From assembly GCA_963849605.1 (NCBI GenBank), contig CAWKHX010000015.1, positions 930,001 through 994,000 on the forward strand: a stretch of DNA of 64,000 nt, written 5' to 3'. The notes under the pieces are model-generated. The model saw only the letters and a program-made list of their open reading frames with translations, made no database searches and was not told the origin of the DNA. The position numbers were made by a program, and so were the translations under genes. This DNA comes from DASPHG01 sp963849605 (lineage in GTDB: Bacteria > Actinomycetota > Thermoleophilia > Solirubrobacterales > Thermoleophilaceae). Each line of letters opens with the position of its first letter. Position 1 is the first letter of the stretch. Shown piece after piece: positions 47,899 to 55,083 of this stretch.

Positions 47899-48930
47899 CT
47901 AACTACCAGCTAATTGCGGAGAGCTACTTTGGGCCGTGCCCCTAATGCGGGTCGTCGAAGCATCCGTCACCTCGACCTGCGCAACCGAGGGGCGCCCCAT
48001 AGCGTGGTTCCGGTGGGGCGCCCCTCGGGTTACTTCCAGCATGTGCTCGAACTGGCGCGCGATGCCGGCGCCGAGCGACGTGTGAGGCGTGAACCCGAGC
48101 TCGCGCGCTGCAAGCCTCCCGTCGCACGCCGTCCGCCGCGCCTCGCCGGCGACCGCGGCGCGGTGCTCGACGGTGACCGGCCCGCCGACCAGCTCGGCGA
48201 TCAGCGCGATCGCGTCGCGCAGCTCGACCGGGTGCCCGCCGCCGACGTTGTAGATCGCGCCGGCGCGGCCGCGCGCGGCGGCTGAGAGCGCCGCCTCGAC
48301 CGCGTCGCCGACGTAGGTGAAGTCGCGCACCTGGCGGCCGTCGCCGATCACGGCGATCGGCTCGCCGTGGAGGCAGCGCTCGATGAAGCGGTGGAAGGCC
48401 ATGTCGGGGCGCTGCCGCGGCCCGTAGATCGTGAAGAAGCGGAGCCCGACCGCCGGCAGCCCGGACGACTCGACCAGGCGCTCCATCGCGACCTTCGTGG
48501 CCGCGTAGGGGGAGAGGGGTGCGACCGGCGTGTCCTCCGACTGGTGCGCCGCGTTGCCGTAGACCGACGAGGACGACGCGTAGACGAGCCGGCGCGGCTT
48601 CGCCTCGAGCAGGCGCTGCGTCGCGATCACGTTCCGGCGCACGTACGCGCCGAGCCGCCCTCCGCGCACGCCCGGCTCGGCCGCCAGGTGGAACACCGTC
48701 CCGACCCCGTCGACCAGCGCGTCCGCGCTGCCGTCGGCGAGGTCCGCCTCGACCAGCTCGAACGAGTCCCACTGACGCGCGTGCGCCAGGTTCTGCTCCT
48801 TCAGCGCGCGGGCGTAGTGGTCGGTGAAGCAGTCGACCCCCACGACCTCGTGCCCGTCCGCGAGCAGCCGGTCGCAGAGGTGCGACCCGAGGAACCCGGC
48901 GGCGCCGGTCACGAGCGTGCGCTCTCCCAT
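47899..48930 (-). CDS. NAD-dependent sugar epimerase/dehydratase
   Basis: A 343-aa extended SDR. The Rossmann motif is VTGAAGFLGSHLCDRLLADG at residue 7, the active site has SSSSVYGNAAHQSED, then SPYAATKVAMERLVES with Tyr-x-x-x-Lys, and FTIYGPRQRPDMAFHRFI. It resembles UDP-glucuronate/UDP-glucose 4-epimerases. The normal end of the fold is at about residue 302 (RQFEHMLEVTR). The remaining 40 residues run through a perfect 15-bp inverted repeat at 47985-48028, and a +1 shift would meet TAA right after MLEV, so the last part is probably not native. It is divergent from a membrane protein gene with a 38-nt gap holding an operator-like palindrome. Confidence 0.9.
   Translation of the reverse strand: MGERTLVTGAAGFLGSHLCDRLLADGHEVVGVDCFTDHYARALKEQNLAHARQWDSFELVEADLADGSADALVDGVGTVFHLAAEPGVRGGRLGAYVRRNVIATQRLLEAKPRRLVYASSSSVYGNAAHQSEDTPVAPLSPYAATKVAMERLVESSGLPAVGLRFFTIYGPRQRPDMAFHRFIERCLHGEPIAVIGDGRQVRDFTYVGDAVEAALSAAARGRAGAIYNVGGGHPVELRDAIALIAELVGGPVTVEHRAAVAGEARRTACDGRLAARELGFTPHTSLGAGIARQFEHMLEVTRGAPHRNHAMGRPSVAQVEVTDASTTRIRGTAQSSSPQLAGS
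47985..48028. terminator. 15-bp perfect inverted repeat at the 3' end of the epimerase gene
   Basis: CCGAGGGGCGCCCCA (47985-47999) and TGGGGCGCCCCTCGG (48014-48028) flank a 14-nt loop. The position directly after the probable native end of the epimerase suggests a terminator with no T-run; formally it is inside the open frame. Confidence 0.6.
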
Positions 48931-48940
48931 GAGCGCGCCA

Positions 48941-48958
48941 TATTAGGGTTCCCTAATA
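48941..48958. promoter_or_regulatory. Operator-like palindrome in a divergent promoter
   Basis: TATTAGGG-TT-CCCTAATA is an 8-bp perfect inverted repeat, unusually AT-rich for the region, centred in the 38-nt space between two divergent starts (48930 and 48969). It is well placed to bind a dimeric regulator controlling both genes, and its arms may also supply -10 elements (TATTAG or CTAATA). Confidence 0.55.
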
Positions 48959-48968
48959 CGATCTGCGT

Positions 48969-49608
48969 GTGGCGCGATCGGCGGGGCTCATCGAGGTCTG
49001 GGCGGCACGGGCGTGGAACGTCTTCAACGAGGGGCGTCCGTTCACGCTCGTGTACCCCGTGCTCGTGCTGCTCGCGGCCGAGCTCGTCGGCCTCGCGCCG
49101 GACGGCCCGCTCGGGCTGGCGCTGGTCGGCGCGCTCGCGCTCGCCGCGGTGCTCTCCCGGTTCCCGTTCCCGCTCCGCGGCCGCGCGCTGCTGTGGCTCG
49201 CGCTCGCGGTGAGCGTGCCCCTGCTCGAGCCGTGGCGCGCCCCGGCGCTCGTCCTCGGCGCGCTCGCCGGCTGGGCCTTCTTCACGGTCTTCTTCTGGGG
49301 GACGCTCTACTACCGGCTCCGGACCGGCGCGCCGTGGACGAACTTCCTCCGCTTCTGGCGCCTCGTCCTGACGAACTCGGACCCGACGAGCGGCAACGCG
49401 CTCGAGCAGATGCCGAAGATCGTGATGACGATCTCCGCCGGCGCGCTCCTGGCCGAGGAGCCCGGGGCGGGGAGCGCGCTGCGGATCGCCGCCGTCGCGC
49501 TGATCGCGGCGGCGCTCGGCGCGCTCGCGTGGCGACGGTTCGCGCGCAGGCTGCCCGTCTACCCCGAGGGGTCTGACCCCGCGGGGTCAGACCCGCATTG
49601 CGCGCCGC
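48969..49608 (+). CDS. Integral membrane protein, joined to the phosphatase region
   Basis: Starting at GTG 48969, about 200 residues encode helices FTLVYPVLVLLAAELVGL, LALVGALALAAVLSRFPF, ALLWLALAVSVPLLEPW, LVLGALAGWAFFTVFFWGT and AVALIAAALGALAWRRFARR. The middle segment LRTGAPWTNFLRFWRLVLTN and NALEQMPKIVMTISAGALL is hydrophilic or amphipathic. After RRLPVYPEG the frame enters the palindrome at 49568-49594 and runs on without a stop, out of frame with the phosphatase. It may be the N-terminal membrane part of a fused phosphatase (one base lost at the palindrome) or a separate gene whose stop was lost. Function unknown. Confidence 0.65.
49568..49594. repeat. GGGGTCTGACCCC palindrome between membrane and phosphatase parts
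   Basis: GGGGTCTGACCCC, GC, GGGGTCAGACCC: two self-complementary units that also pair with each other. A single unit (GGGGTCTGACCC) occurs at 26135-26146. In this position it would interrupt the reading frame of a fused protein or act as a terminator between two genes. Confidence 0.65.
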
Positions 49609-49614
49609 GTCTAC

Positions 49615-50511
49615 GTGATCGTCGTGGACGGCTGCAACCGCGAGCGGCTGTGGCAGGCGCACACGCCGGCGATCGACCGGCTGGCGCGCGAGGGCACCGA
49701 GTACCTGTCGGTCGAGCCGGCCTACCCGGCGCGCACGGTCGTCTGCTTCTCGTCGATGCTCACCGGCGCGGCGCCGCACGAGCACGGGATGCACTCCAAC
49801 TTCGCGCCGCGGCTCGGCGTCCGCTGCGAGTCGGTGTTCGACGTGCTCGAGCGGAACGGGCGCCGCGGCCGGCTGGTCGGCATCGCGCATCTGCTCGACC
49901 CGTTCGGCGAGGAAGTGGTGAGTGCGGTCACCTCGGTGCAGCCGACCGAGCGGATCGACCACTCGCTTGTCGCCGCCGCGCGCGAGGTGGTCGAGCGCGA
50001 CGACCCCGACCTGCTCGTGCTCCAGCTGCTCGCCGCCGACCAGCTCGGCCACGTGCGCGGGGTCCGCAACCGCGAGTACCTCGACCAGCTCGAAGCGACC
50101 GACCGCCACGTCGCCGACTTCCTCGCCTGGCTCGGCGAGCGCGGCAAGCTCGACGACGCCACCGTGATCCTGATGGCCGACCACGGCCAGGGCCGCGGCA
50201 TCGGCGGCCACGGGCATCTCGACTGGGGCGAGTCGCCGGTCCCGTTCGTCGTCCACGGCGCCGGCGCGGTGCCGGGCGCCGTCTCGCACGAGCCGCACAA
50301 CGTGTGCGAGCTGGCCGCCACGGTCAGCGCGCTGCTGGGCGTCGAGCCGCCGGCGCAGGCGCGCGGCCGCGCGCTCGTGCCCTGCACTCGACCCCGCGGT
50401 CGAGCGAGTTGCGGGCGAAGGGCGTTGCCTCGCGGTCGTGCCGGCGAAGGACGAGGCCGCGGCGATCGGCGGGGTGGTCGCGCGGGATACCGCGGGCGGC
50501 ATGCGGGATGA
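49615..50511 (+). CDS. Alkaline-phosphatase-superfamily phosphodiesterase
   Basis: From the GTG at 49615 the frame encodes the type I phosphodiesterase/nucleotide pyrophosphatase fold: VIVVDGCNRERLWQAHTPAI with the metal Asp, YPARTVVCFSSMLTGAAPHE with the nucleophile Thr, LQLLAADQLGHVRGVRNREY, and VILMADHGQGRGIGGHGHLD with DH and the final His ligand. Native sequence ends at about residue 260 (VEPPAQARGRALV, about 50385); the rest of the open frame is out of phase. It may be continuous with the membrane protein upstream. Likely substrates are nucleotide-sugar or lipid-linked phosphodiesters, fitting the neighbouring glycosyltransferases. Confidence 0.8.
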   Translation: MIVVDGCNRERLWQAHTPAIDRLAREGTEYLSVEPAYPARTVVCFSSMLTGAAPHEHGMHSNFAPRLGVRCESVFDVLERNGRRGRLVGIAHLLDPFGEEVVSAVTSVQPTERIDHSLVAAAREVVERDDPDLLVLQLLAADQLGHVRGVRNREYLDQLEATDRHVADFLAWLGERGKLDDATVILMADHGQGRGIGGHGHLDWGESPVPFVVHGAGAVPGAVSHEPHNVCELAATVSALLGVEPPAQARGRALVPCTRPRGRASCGRRALPRGRAGEGRGRGDRRGGRAGYRGRHAG

Positions 50512-51118
50512 GCGTGGACGTGCTGGTGATCGACGACGGCTCGCGCGACGACACGGCGGCGATCGCCCGCGACGCGGGCGCCGAGGTCGTGTCGAACGCG
50601 GATTCGCACGGGCTGGGCGCGGCCGTCCGGCAGGGGCTGGCCGCCGCCCGCGACCGCGGGTACGACGCCGCGGTCTACCTCGACGGCGACGGCGAGTACG
50701 ACCCCGCCGACTTCGAGCGCGTGCTCGAGCCGATCGCGCGCGGGCGCGCGCAGTACGTAATCGGGTCGCGCTTCCTCGGCGACCGCGACGGCATGACGTG
50801 GCACCGCACGCTCGCCAACCGCCTGACGAGCGCGCTGCTCGGCACGCTGATGCAGACGGTCGTCTCGGACGGCCAGACCGGCTACCGCGGCGTTCGGCCG
50901 CGAGGCGCTCGCCGCCGCCCGCATCCGCCACGACTACAACTACGCGCAGGTGCTCACGCTGTCGCTGTGGGGCGCCGGCATCGATCCGGTCGAGGTGCCG
51001 ATCCGTTACCGCCGCCGCGACGCCGGGAGCTCGTTCGTGCGCTACCCGGAGTACTTCGCCCGCGTCGCGCCCGCGCTCTGGCGCGAGTTCCGCCAGGCGA
51101 GGAAACAGAGGGCGATGA
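50438..51118 (+). CDS. GT2 (dolichol-phosphate mannosyltransferase-like) glycosyltransferase, frameshifted
   Basis: Pieces in three frames make one family-2 glycosyltransferase: CLAVVPAKDEAAAIGGVVAR (from about 50420), MSVDVLVIDDGSRDDTAAIA through VYLDGDGEYDPADFERVLEP and QYVIGSRFLGDRDGMTWHRT (50511-50895), then REALAAARIRHDYNYAQVLT and PVEVPIRYRRRDAGSSFVRY to about 51115. Shifts lie near 50490 and 50897. The DGDGEYDP motif supplies the metal Asp residues. The end overlaps the convergent GT-C-like gene; a one-base shift would reach the TGA at 51116. Substrate is probably a polyprenyl phosphate, supplying lipid-linked sugar to the membrane protein next door. Confidence 0.75.
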   Translation: MPAKDEAAAIGGVVARDTAGGMRDERGRAGDRRRLARRHGGDRPRRGRRGRVERGFARAGRGRPAGAGRRPRPRVRRRGLPRRRRRVRPRRLRARARADRARARAVRNRVALPRRPRRHDVAPHARQPPDERAARHADADGRLGRPDRLPRRSAARRSPPPASATTTTTRRCSRCRCGAPASIRSRCRSVTAAATPGARSCATRSTSPASRPRSGASSARRGNRGR

Positions 51119-52436
51119 GCCCCGCGCCCAGCGCGCCCGCGACGACGAACGGCACCGTGCTGCCCTCCCTGAACAACGGGAACGCGTCCACCAGCGGGCC
51201 CCAGGGCGCGTCGGGGCGGCCGGCCGCGAAGCCGCCTCCGCCCCAGCGCACGTCGGCGTAGAGCCAGACCGAACCGGCGAGGCCGATCGCGCTGAGCGCG
51301 AGGCCCGTGCGCGGGAACCGCCGCAGCCCCCAGGCGACGAGCGGGACCGCCAGCAGCAGCCCGGCGAGCAGATGCCGCGGCGGGAACGAGAAGCCGAACA
51401 TCGTGGGGGCGAGGAACGCCGCGACCAGGAGCTGTGCGCCGAGCGCGAGCGTGCACAGGAAGGCGGTGGCCTCGGCGCGGGCGTGCTGCGGCAGCGCGCG
51501 GGCGAGCTTCTCCTGGCGCGTGCGAAAGAGCAGCCACACGCCAACGCCCGCGAGCGCGAACACCGGCGCCCAGCGCAGGAGGCCGACATCGCGGTCGATC
51601 AGGAGCGCGACGAGCCGGTAGGCGCGCTGGACGTAGCCGCCGGGGAAGCTCGCGTCGGTCGAGCTCTCGCCCTCGGTCTCAGCCGAGTACGGCGTCGGCC
51701 CGTCGTACAGCGCCTCGTTGAGCGTCACGTAGAAGATCACGCTGAAGAACGCGATCTCGGAGGTGAGCAGCGCGAGCGTTCGCTGGCGCGCGCGCCACAC
51801 GGTGCGCCCGGCGAAGACGCCGATCACGATGCCGGCGGGCACGAACTTGGTGCCGAGCCACGGCAGCGTCGCGAGCAGCAGGAAACACCCGGCCGCCGCG
51901 GGGCGGGTGATCTTTTCCTGGAGCCGCAGCGCAAGCAGCGCCGCCCCCGCGAGCGCGGTGGCGGCGGACAGTTCGGGATACACGGCCGTGCCGTAGGCGA
52001 TGAACGGCGGCGACAGCGTCACGGCGAGCGTCGCGCCGATCGCCCACGGGTCGGGGACGACGCGCAGCGCGAGCAGATACGCGAGCACGCCTCCGAGCGC
52101 GGCGATCGCGGCGAGGAAGAGCTCCACCGCCTTCGCGCCGCCGAGCGCGAACGCGGGCGCGATCAGCGCCGGGAAGCCCGCGCCGTGCGGCTCGTTCGCG
52201 CGCCCCTCGGTCAGCTTCCCGTGCCGGTCGAGGTACTGCGGGTAGAACTCCTCCCACTGGCGCTCAGCGCGCTGGTTGCGCACGTCGAAGTCGCCGTCCT
52301 CGACCAGCGACTTCGCCGTCAGCAGGTAGTGCGGCTCGTCGCCGCCGTAGTCCGAGGAGCCGAACGAGTCGAGCCCGAGCGTGCTCGCGTAGACCGCGAA
52401 CAGGACGAGCCAGATGGCGGCGAGCCGGAGCTTCAC
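51042..52436 (-). CDS. GT-C-fold membrane glycosyltransferase-like protein
   Basis: A 464-aa polytopic protein with about 10-12 helices. The N-terminal loop after helix 1 has SSDYGGDEPHYLLTAKSLVE, where the acidic DEPHY motif is the usual catalytic Asp/Glu of GT39/GT83-type protein O-mannosyl- and arabinosyl-transferases. Later helices include LPWLGTKFVPAGIVIGVFAG and LLAGLLLAVPLVAWGLRRF. These enzymes use polyprenyl-phosphate sugars outside the membrane, matching the GT2 gene opposite. The last 75-220 bp overlap that gene on the other strand, so one of the two C-termini is wrong in this assembly. Acceptor unknown. Confidence 0.8.
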   Translation of the reverse strand: MKLRLAAIWLVLFAVYASTLGLDSFGSSDYGGDEPHYLLTAKSLVEDGDFDVRNQRAERQWEEFYPQYLDRHGKLTEGRANEPHGAGFPALIAPAFALGGAKAVELFLAAIAALGGVLAYLLALRVVPDPWAIGATLAVTLSPPFIAYGTAVYPELSAATALAGAALLALRLQEKITRPAAAGCFLLLATLPWLGTKFVPAGIVIGVFAGRTVWRARQRTLALLTSEIAFFSVIFYVTLNEALYDGPTPYSAETEGESSTDASFPGGYVQRAYRLVALLIDRDVGLLRWAPVFALAGVGVWLLFRTRQEKLARALPQHARAEATAFLCTLALGAQLLVAAFLAPTMFGFSFPPRHLLAGLLLAVPLVAWGLRRFPRTGLALSAIGLAGSVWLYADVRWGGGGFAAGRPDAPWGPLVDAFPLFREGSTVPFVVAGALGAGLIALCFLAWRNSRQSAGATRAKYSG

Positions 52437-52480
52437 GCGCGCGATGTTCGCAAGCGCGCGCCCGGCCTGCCGTCAGCGAC

Positions 52481-52519
52481 TGCTGAATTAACCCCGCTAT
52501 CACGGGGTCGATTCAGCAA
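52481..52519. repeat. 40-bp palindromic repeat, copy 2
   Basis: TGCTGAATTAACCCC (from 52481) and GGGGTCGATTCAGCAA (to 52519) are the inverted form of the element at 1831-1870, with a loop difference of a few bases. It lies between the stop of the ester-cyclase-like gene and the start of the GT-C-like gene, the same context as copy 1. Confidence 0.85.
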
Positions 52520-52534
52520 TCGCGTGTTCCGGGG

Positions 52535-52957
52535 CTAGCTTCCGGCCGGTGCCGGCAGCGCGCCGAGCTGCGTCAGCAGCGTGACCGCGTCGAGCGACTG
52601 CCACCGCTCGGCGACACGCCCGTCCTCGAAGCGGAAGAACGACTGTCCCTCGACGTCGACCTTGTTCCCGGTCGCCGGCACGCCCATCAGCTCGTCGCTA
52701 TGCGTGCCGCGGACCCGGTATCGGAGGGCGACCTTGTCGCCATCGGTCACCGCGTCCTCGATCGTCAGCTCGATGTCCGGAAGGGCCTTCGCGAACGCCG
52801 CGTAGAACGCGCTCACGCCCTCCTTGCCCTGCACCTCCGGCGGATAGCCGTGCAGCGTCAGGTCGTCTCCATACATCTCGAGGTAGCCCTCGAGGTTCCC
52901 GCTATTCATTTGTGCGACGGCGTTTTCGATCGCCGCCAGGTTTTCGTTTTGGGCCAT
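52535..52957 (-). CDS. SnoaL-like / ester-cyclase-type protein
   Basis: A 140-aa protein of the SnoaL-like NTF2 fold. MNSGNLEGYLEMYGDDLTLH, KEGVSAFYAAFAKALPDIEL and VALRYRVRGTHSDELMGVPA, followed by FFRFEDGRVAERWQSLDAVT, match ester cyclases and related hydratases. The conserved acidic and His residues of the cone-shaped pocket are present, but the substrate cannot be told. It lies 18 nt downstream of the acyl-CoA dehydrogenase gene on the same strand and may act on the same pathway. Confidence 0.9.
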   Translation of the reverse strand: MAQNENLAAIENAVAQMNSGNLEGYLEMYGDDLTLHGYPPEVQGKEGVSAFYAAFAKALPDIELTIEDAVTDGDKVALRYRVRGTHSDELMGVPATGNKVDVEGQSFFRFEDGRVAERWQSLDAVTLLTQLGALPAPAGS

Positions 52958-52975
52958 GCGCCCGACCCTAACTAA

Positions 52976-54112
52976 CTAGGCACCCATGCCGCGCGCAATG
53001 ACCAGCTGCTGCACCTCGTCGGTGCCCTCGCCGATGGTGAGGATCTTCGCGTCGCGGTAGAAGCGGCACACCGGGTACTCCTCGATGTAGCCGTAGCCGC
53101 CGTGGATCTGGACCGCCTCCTCGGCGGCGCGCACGGCCAGGCGGCCGGTCTTCAGCTTCGCCTTCGCGGCGGTGATGCGGAACTCGGGGCGGCCCGCGTC
53201 GCGCTCGACCGCCGCCTTGTAGGTGAGGAGGCGCGCGGCCTCGATCTCGGTCGCCATGTCGGCGAGCTTCATCTGGATCGCCTGGAACTTCGAGATCGGC
53301 TGGCCGAACGCCTGGCGCTCCTTCGCGTACGCGAGCGCCTCGTCGAGCGCGCCCTGCGCGAGGCCGACACCCATCGCCGACACGCTGATGCGGCCGCCGT
53401 CGAGCGTCTCGAGGAACTGCCTGAAGCCCTGCCCGCGCGCGCCGACGAGGTTGTCGAGCGGTACGCGCGCGTCGTCGAACGACAGCGGGCGCGTGTCGGA
53501 GGCGTTCCAGCCCATCTTGCGGTACGCCTCGCCGATCTCGAATCCGGGCGTCCCGTTCGGAACGAGGATGTTCGAGATCTCGTTGTCGCCCGTGCGCGCG
53601 GTGATGGTCGTGAAGCGCGAGATGTCGGTGCCGGCGTTGGTGATGAACTGCTTCGCCCCGTTCACGACCCACTCGCCGTCGTCCTCGCGCGCGGTCGTGC
53701 GCACGTTGCCGGCGTCCGAGCCCGCCTCCGGCTCGGTCAGGCCGAACCCGCCGAGCGCCTGGCCGCTGCAGAGCTGCGGCATCCACTCCTGCTTCTGCTC
53801 CTCGGACCCGAACGCGTAGATCGGGAAGGTGCCGAGGCTCGTGTTCTGGGCGAGCGTGATCGCGACGCTCGAGTCCACGCGCGCCAGCTCCTCGACGACG
53901 ATCGCGTACGCCAGGTAGCCGGCCCCCGCGCCGCCGTACTCCTCGGGGTAGGGGACCCCCATCAGGCCGAGCTTGCCGAGCTGCTCGACGATCTCGTACG
54001 GGAAGCGCTTCTCGCGGTCGAGCTCCTCGGCGACCGGCTTCACCTCCCCCTGCGCGAAGTCGCGCACGAGGCGGCGGATGTCCTGCTGCTCGTCGGTCAG
54101 GTCGAAGTCCAT
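52976..54112 (-). CDS. Acyl-CoA dehydrogenase
   Basis: A 378-aa FAD-dependent acyl-CoA dehydrogenase. N-terminus FDLTDEQQDIRRLVRDFAQG, FAD/substrate motifs GGFGLTEPEAGSDAGNVRTT and WVVNGAKQFITNAGTDISRF, middle signature GRISVSAMGVGLAQGALDEA, and C-terminal QIHGGYGYIEEYPVCRFYRD followed by ILTIGEGTDEVQQLVIARG. The Glu of IGEGTDEVQ is the catalytic base position of medium/short/branched-chain enzymes. Length is standard. Substrate chain class is not determined. It is transcribed away from the NTF2 gene at 54164. Confidence 0.96.
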   Translation of the reverse strand: MDFDLTDEQQDIRRLVRDFAQGEVKPVAEELDREKRFPYEIVEQLGKLGLMGVPYPEEYGGAGAGYLAYAIVVEELARVDSSVAITLAQNTSLGTFPIYAFGSEEQKQEWMPQLCSGQALGGFGLTEPEAGSDAGNVRTTAREDDGEWVVNGAKQFITNAGTDISRFTTITARTGDNEISNILVPNGTPGFEIGEAYRKMGWNASDTRPLSFDDARVPLDNLVGARGQGFRQFLETLDGGRISVSAMGVGLAQGALDEALAYAKERQAFGQPISKFQAIQMKLADMATEIEAARLLTYKAAVERDAGRPEFRITAAKAKLKTGRLAVRAAEEAVQIHGGYGYIEEYPVCRFYRDAKILTIGEGTDEVQQLVIARGMGA

Positions 54113-54163
54113 GAGGCGCCGGATCGTATTGACGCGGGGGCGGCGTCGGCTTTAATCGAGCGC

Positions 54164-54577
54164 GTGGCTCGCGATCTCCCGACGCGTGAGGAGCAGGTGC
54201 GGCACGCGTTCGAGGCGTGGAACCAGGGGGATCACGTGGGCTGGCTGGCCGACACGCACCCCGACTTCGAGTACGGCCCCGGGATCGTCGTCGGGCCCGC
54301 GGAGGGCGAGCGCGTCGTCTACCGCAGTCGAGACGAGCTGCGCCGCTTCTTCGAGGAGTGGCACTCGCAGTGGCGGATGGAGCTCACCGTCATCGAGGTC
54401 GAAGAGATCGCCGAGGACCGGGTTCTCGTGCTCGGCCGGGCGCGCCTGACGGGCGTCCAGAGCGGGGCGACTTTCGAGCAGGAGGTCGGCTTTGTCGGGC
54501 AGGCCGAGGACGGTCTCCTCCGCCGGCTCTACTCGTACCCGAGCCACCAGGCGGCTCGGGACGCCGCGGCCGGCTAG
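54164..54577 (+). CDS. NTF2-fold (SnoaL-like) protein
   Basis: A 137-aa protein from GTG at 54164, with the NTF2/SnoaL cone fold: EEQVRHAFEAWNQGDHVGWL, EYGPGIVVGPAEGERVVYRS, LRRFFEEWHSQWRMELTVIE and VLVLGRARLTGVQSGATFEQ. No catalytic residue can be assigned. It is divergent from the acyl-CoA dehydrogenase gene and overlaps stop-to-stop with another NTF2-fold gene. These are often scavenging or isomerase enzymes, but the family is too broad for a specific call. Confidence 0.85.
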   Translation: MARDLPTREEQVRHAFEAWNQGDHVGWLADTHPDFEYGPGIVVGPAEGERVVYRSRDELRRFFEEWHSQWRMELTVIEVEEIAEDRVLVLGRARLTGVQSGATFEQEVGFVGQAEDGLLRRLYSYPSHQAARDAAAG

Positions 54578-55029
54578 GCCTGCTCGGCGGGCGCCGCGAG
54601 CCCCGCGACCCGGCGGGCCTCGTCGAGGTCCAGCGAGACGTCGCCGCGGACGGCCTTGCCGTCACGCATCGTGAAGGTGATCGCGAAGTCCCACGAGACG
54701 GCGGCGCCGCTCGCCATCCCGCTCGCGCTCTGGTGGCAGATCGAGACCACCTTGTCGCCCGTAGCCCCGAGCTCGCGGATCTCGGTCTGGACGTCCCCGA
54801 CGACCTCGAACCAGTCGAGCCAGAACTGGCGGACGCCGCGGTGGCCGTGGTACTCGCCGATCCCGGGCACGCCGACGGCCGTCGTGTCCCAGACGATGCC
54901 GCGGTCGAAGGCCTCGAACACCGAGGCGAGCTCGCCTTGCCTGATGGCATCGGTCGTGATCGTCTTCGCGTTGAAGGCGTCCCAGCCGCGCTGAATCGCG
55001 GCAAGGTTGCGAGTCTCCTCGTCCACCAA
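54574..55029 (-). CDS. NTF2-fold (SnoaL-like) protein
   Basis: A 151-aa protein with the same fold: NLAAIQRGWDAFNAKTITTD, ASVFEAFDRGIVWDTTAVGV, GEYHGHRGVRQFWLDWFEVV and VVSICHQSASGMASGAAVSW, ending LDLDEARRVAGLAAPAEQA. The stops of this gene and the previous one overlap by 4 nt. It is divergent from the TadE-leader protein gene with a 54-nt gap. Function unknown; ketosteroid-isomerase-like activity is possible. Confidence 0.85.
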   Translation of the reverse strand: MVDEETRNLAAIQRGWDAFNAKTITTDAIRQGELASVFEAFDRGIVWDTTAVGVPGIGEYHGHRGVRQFWLDWFEVVGDVQTEIRELGATGDKVVSICHQSASGMASGAAVSWDFAITFTMRDGKAVRGDVSLDLDEARRVAGLAAPAEQA

Positions 55030-55083
55030 GGCTGAATCTACGCCTCATGGGGCGGAGGCGCCAGCTTTCGCGCTTCGCTCTTT

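Noticed and set aside
48969..52538. A 1189-codon plus-strand protein
   Set aside because: After about residue 200 it is out of frame with the phosphatase and later lies antisense to the GT-C gene; composition is Arg/Ala-rich shadow.
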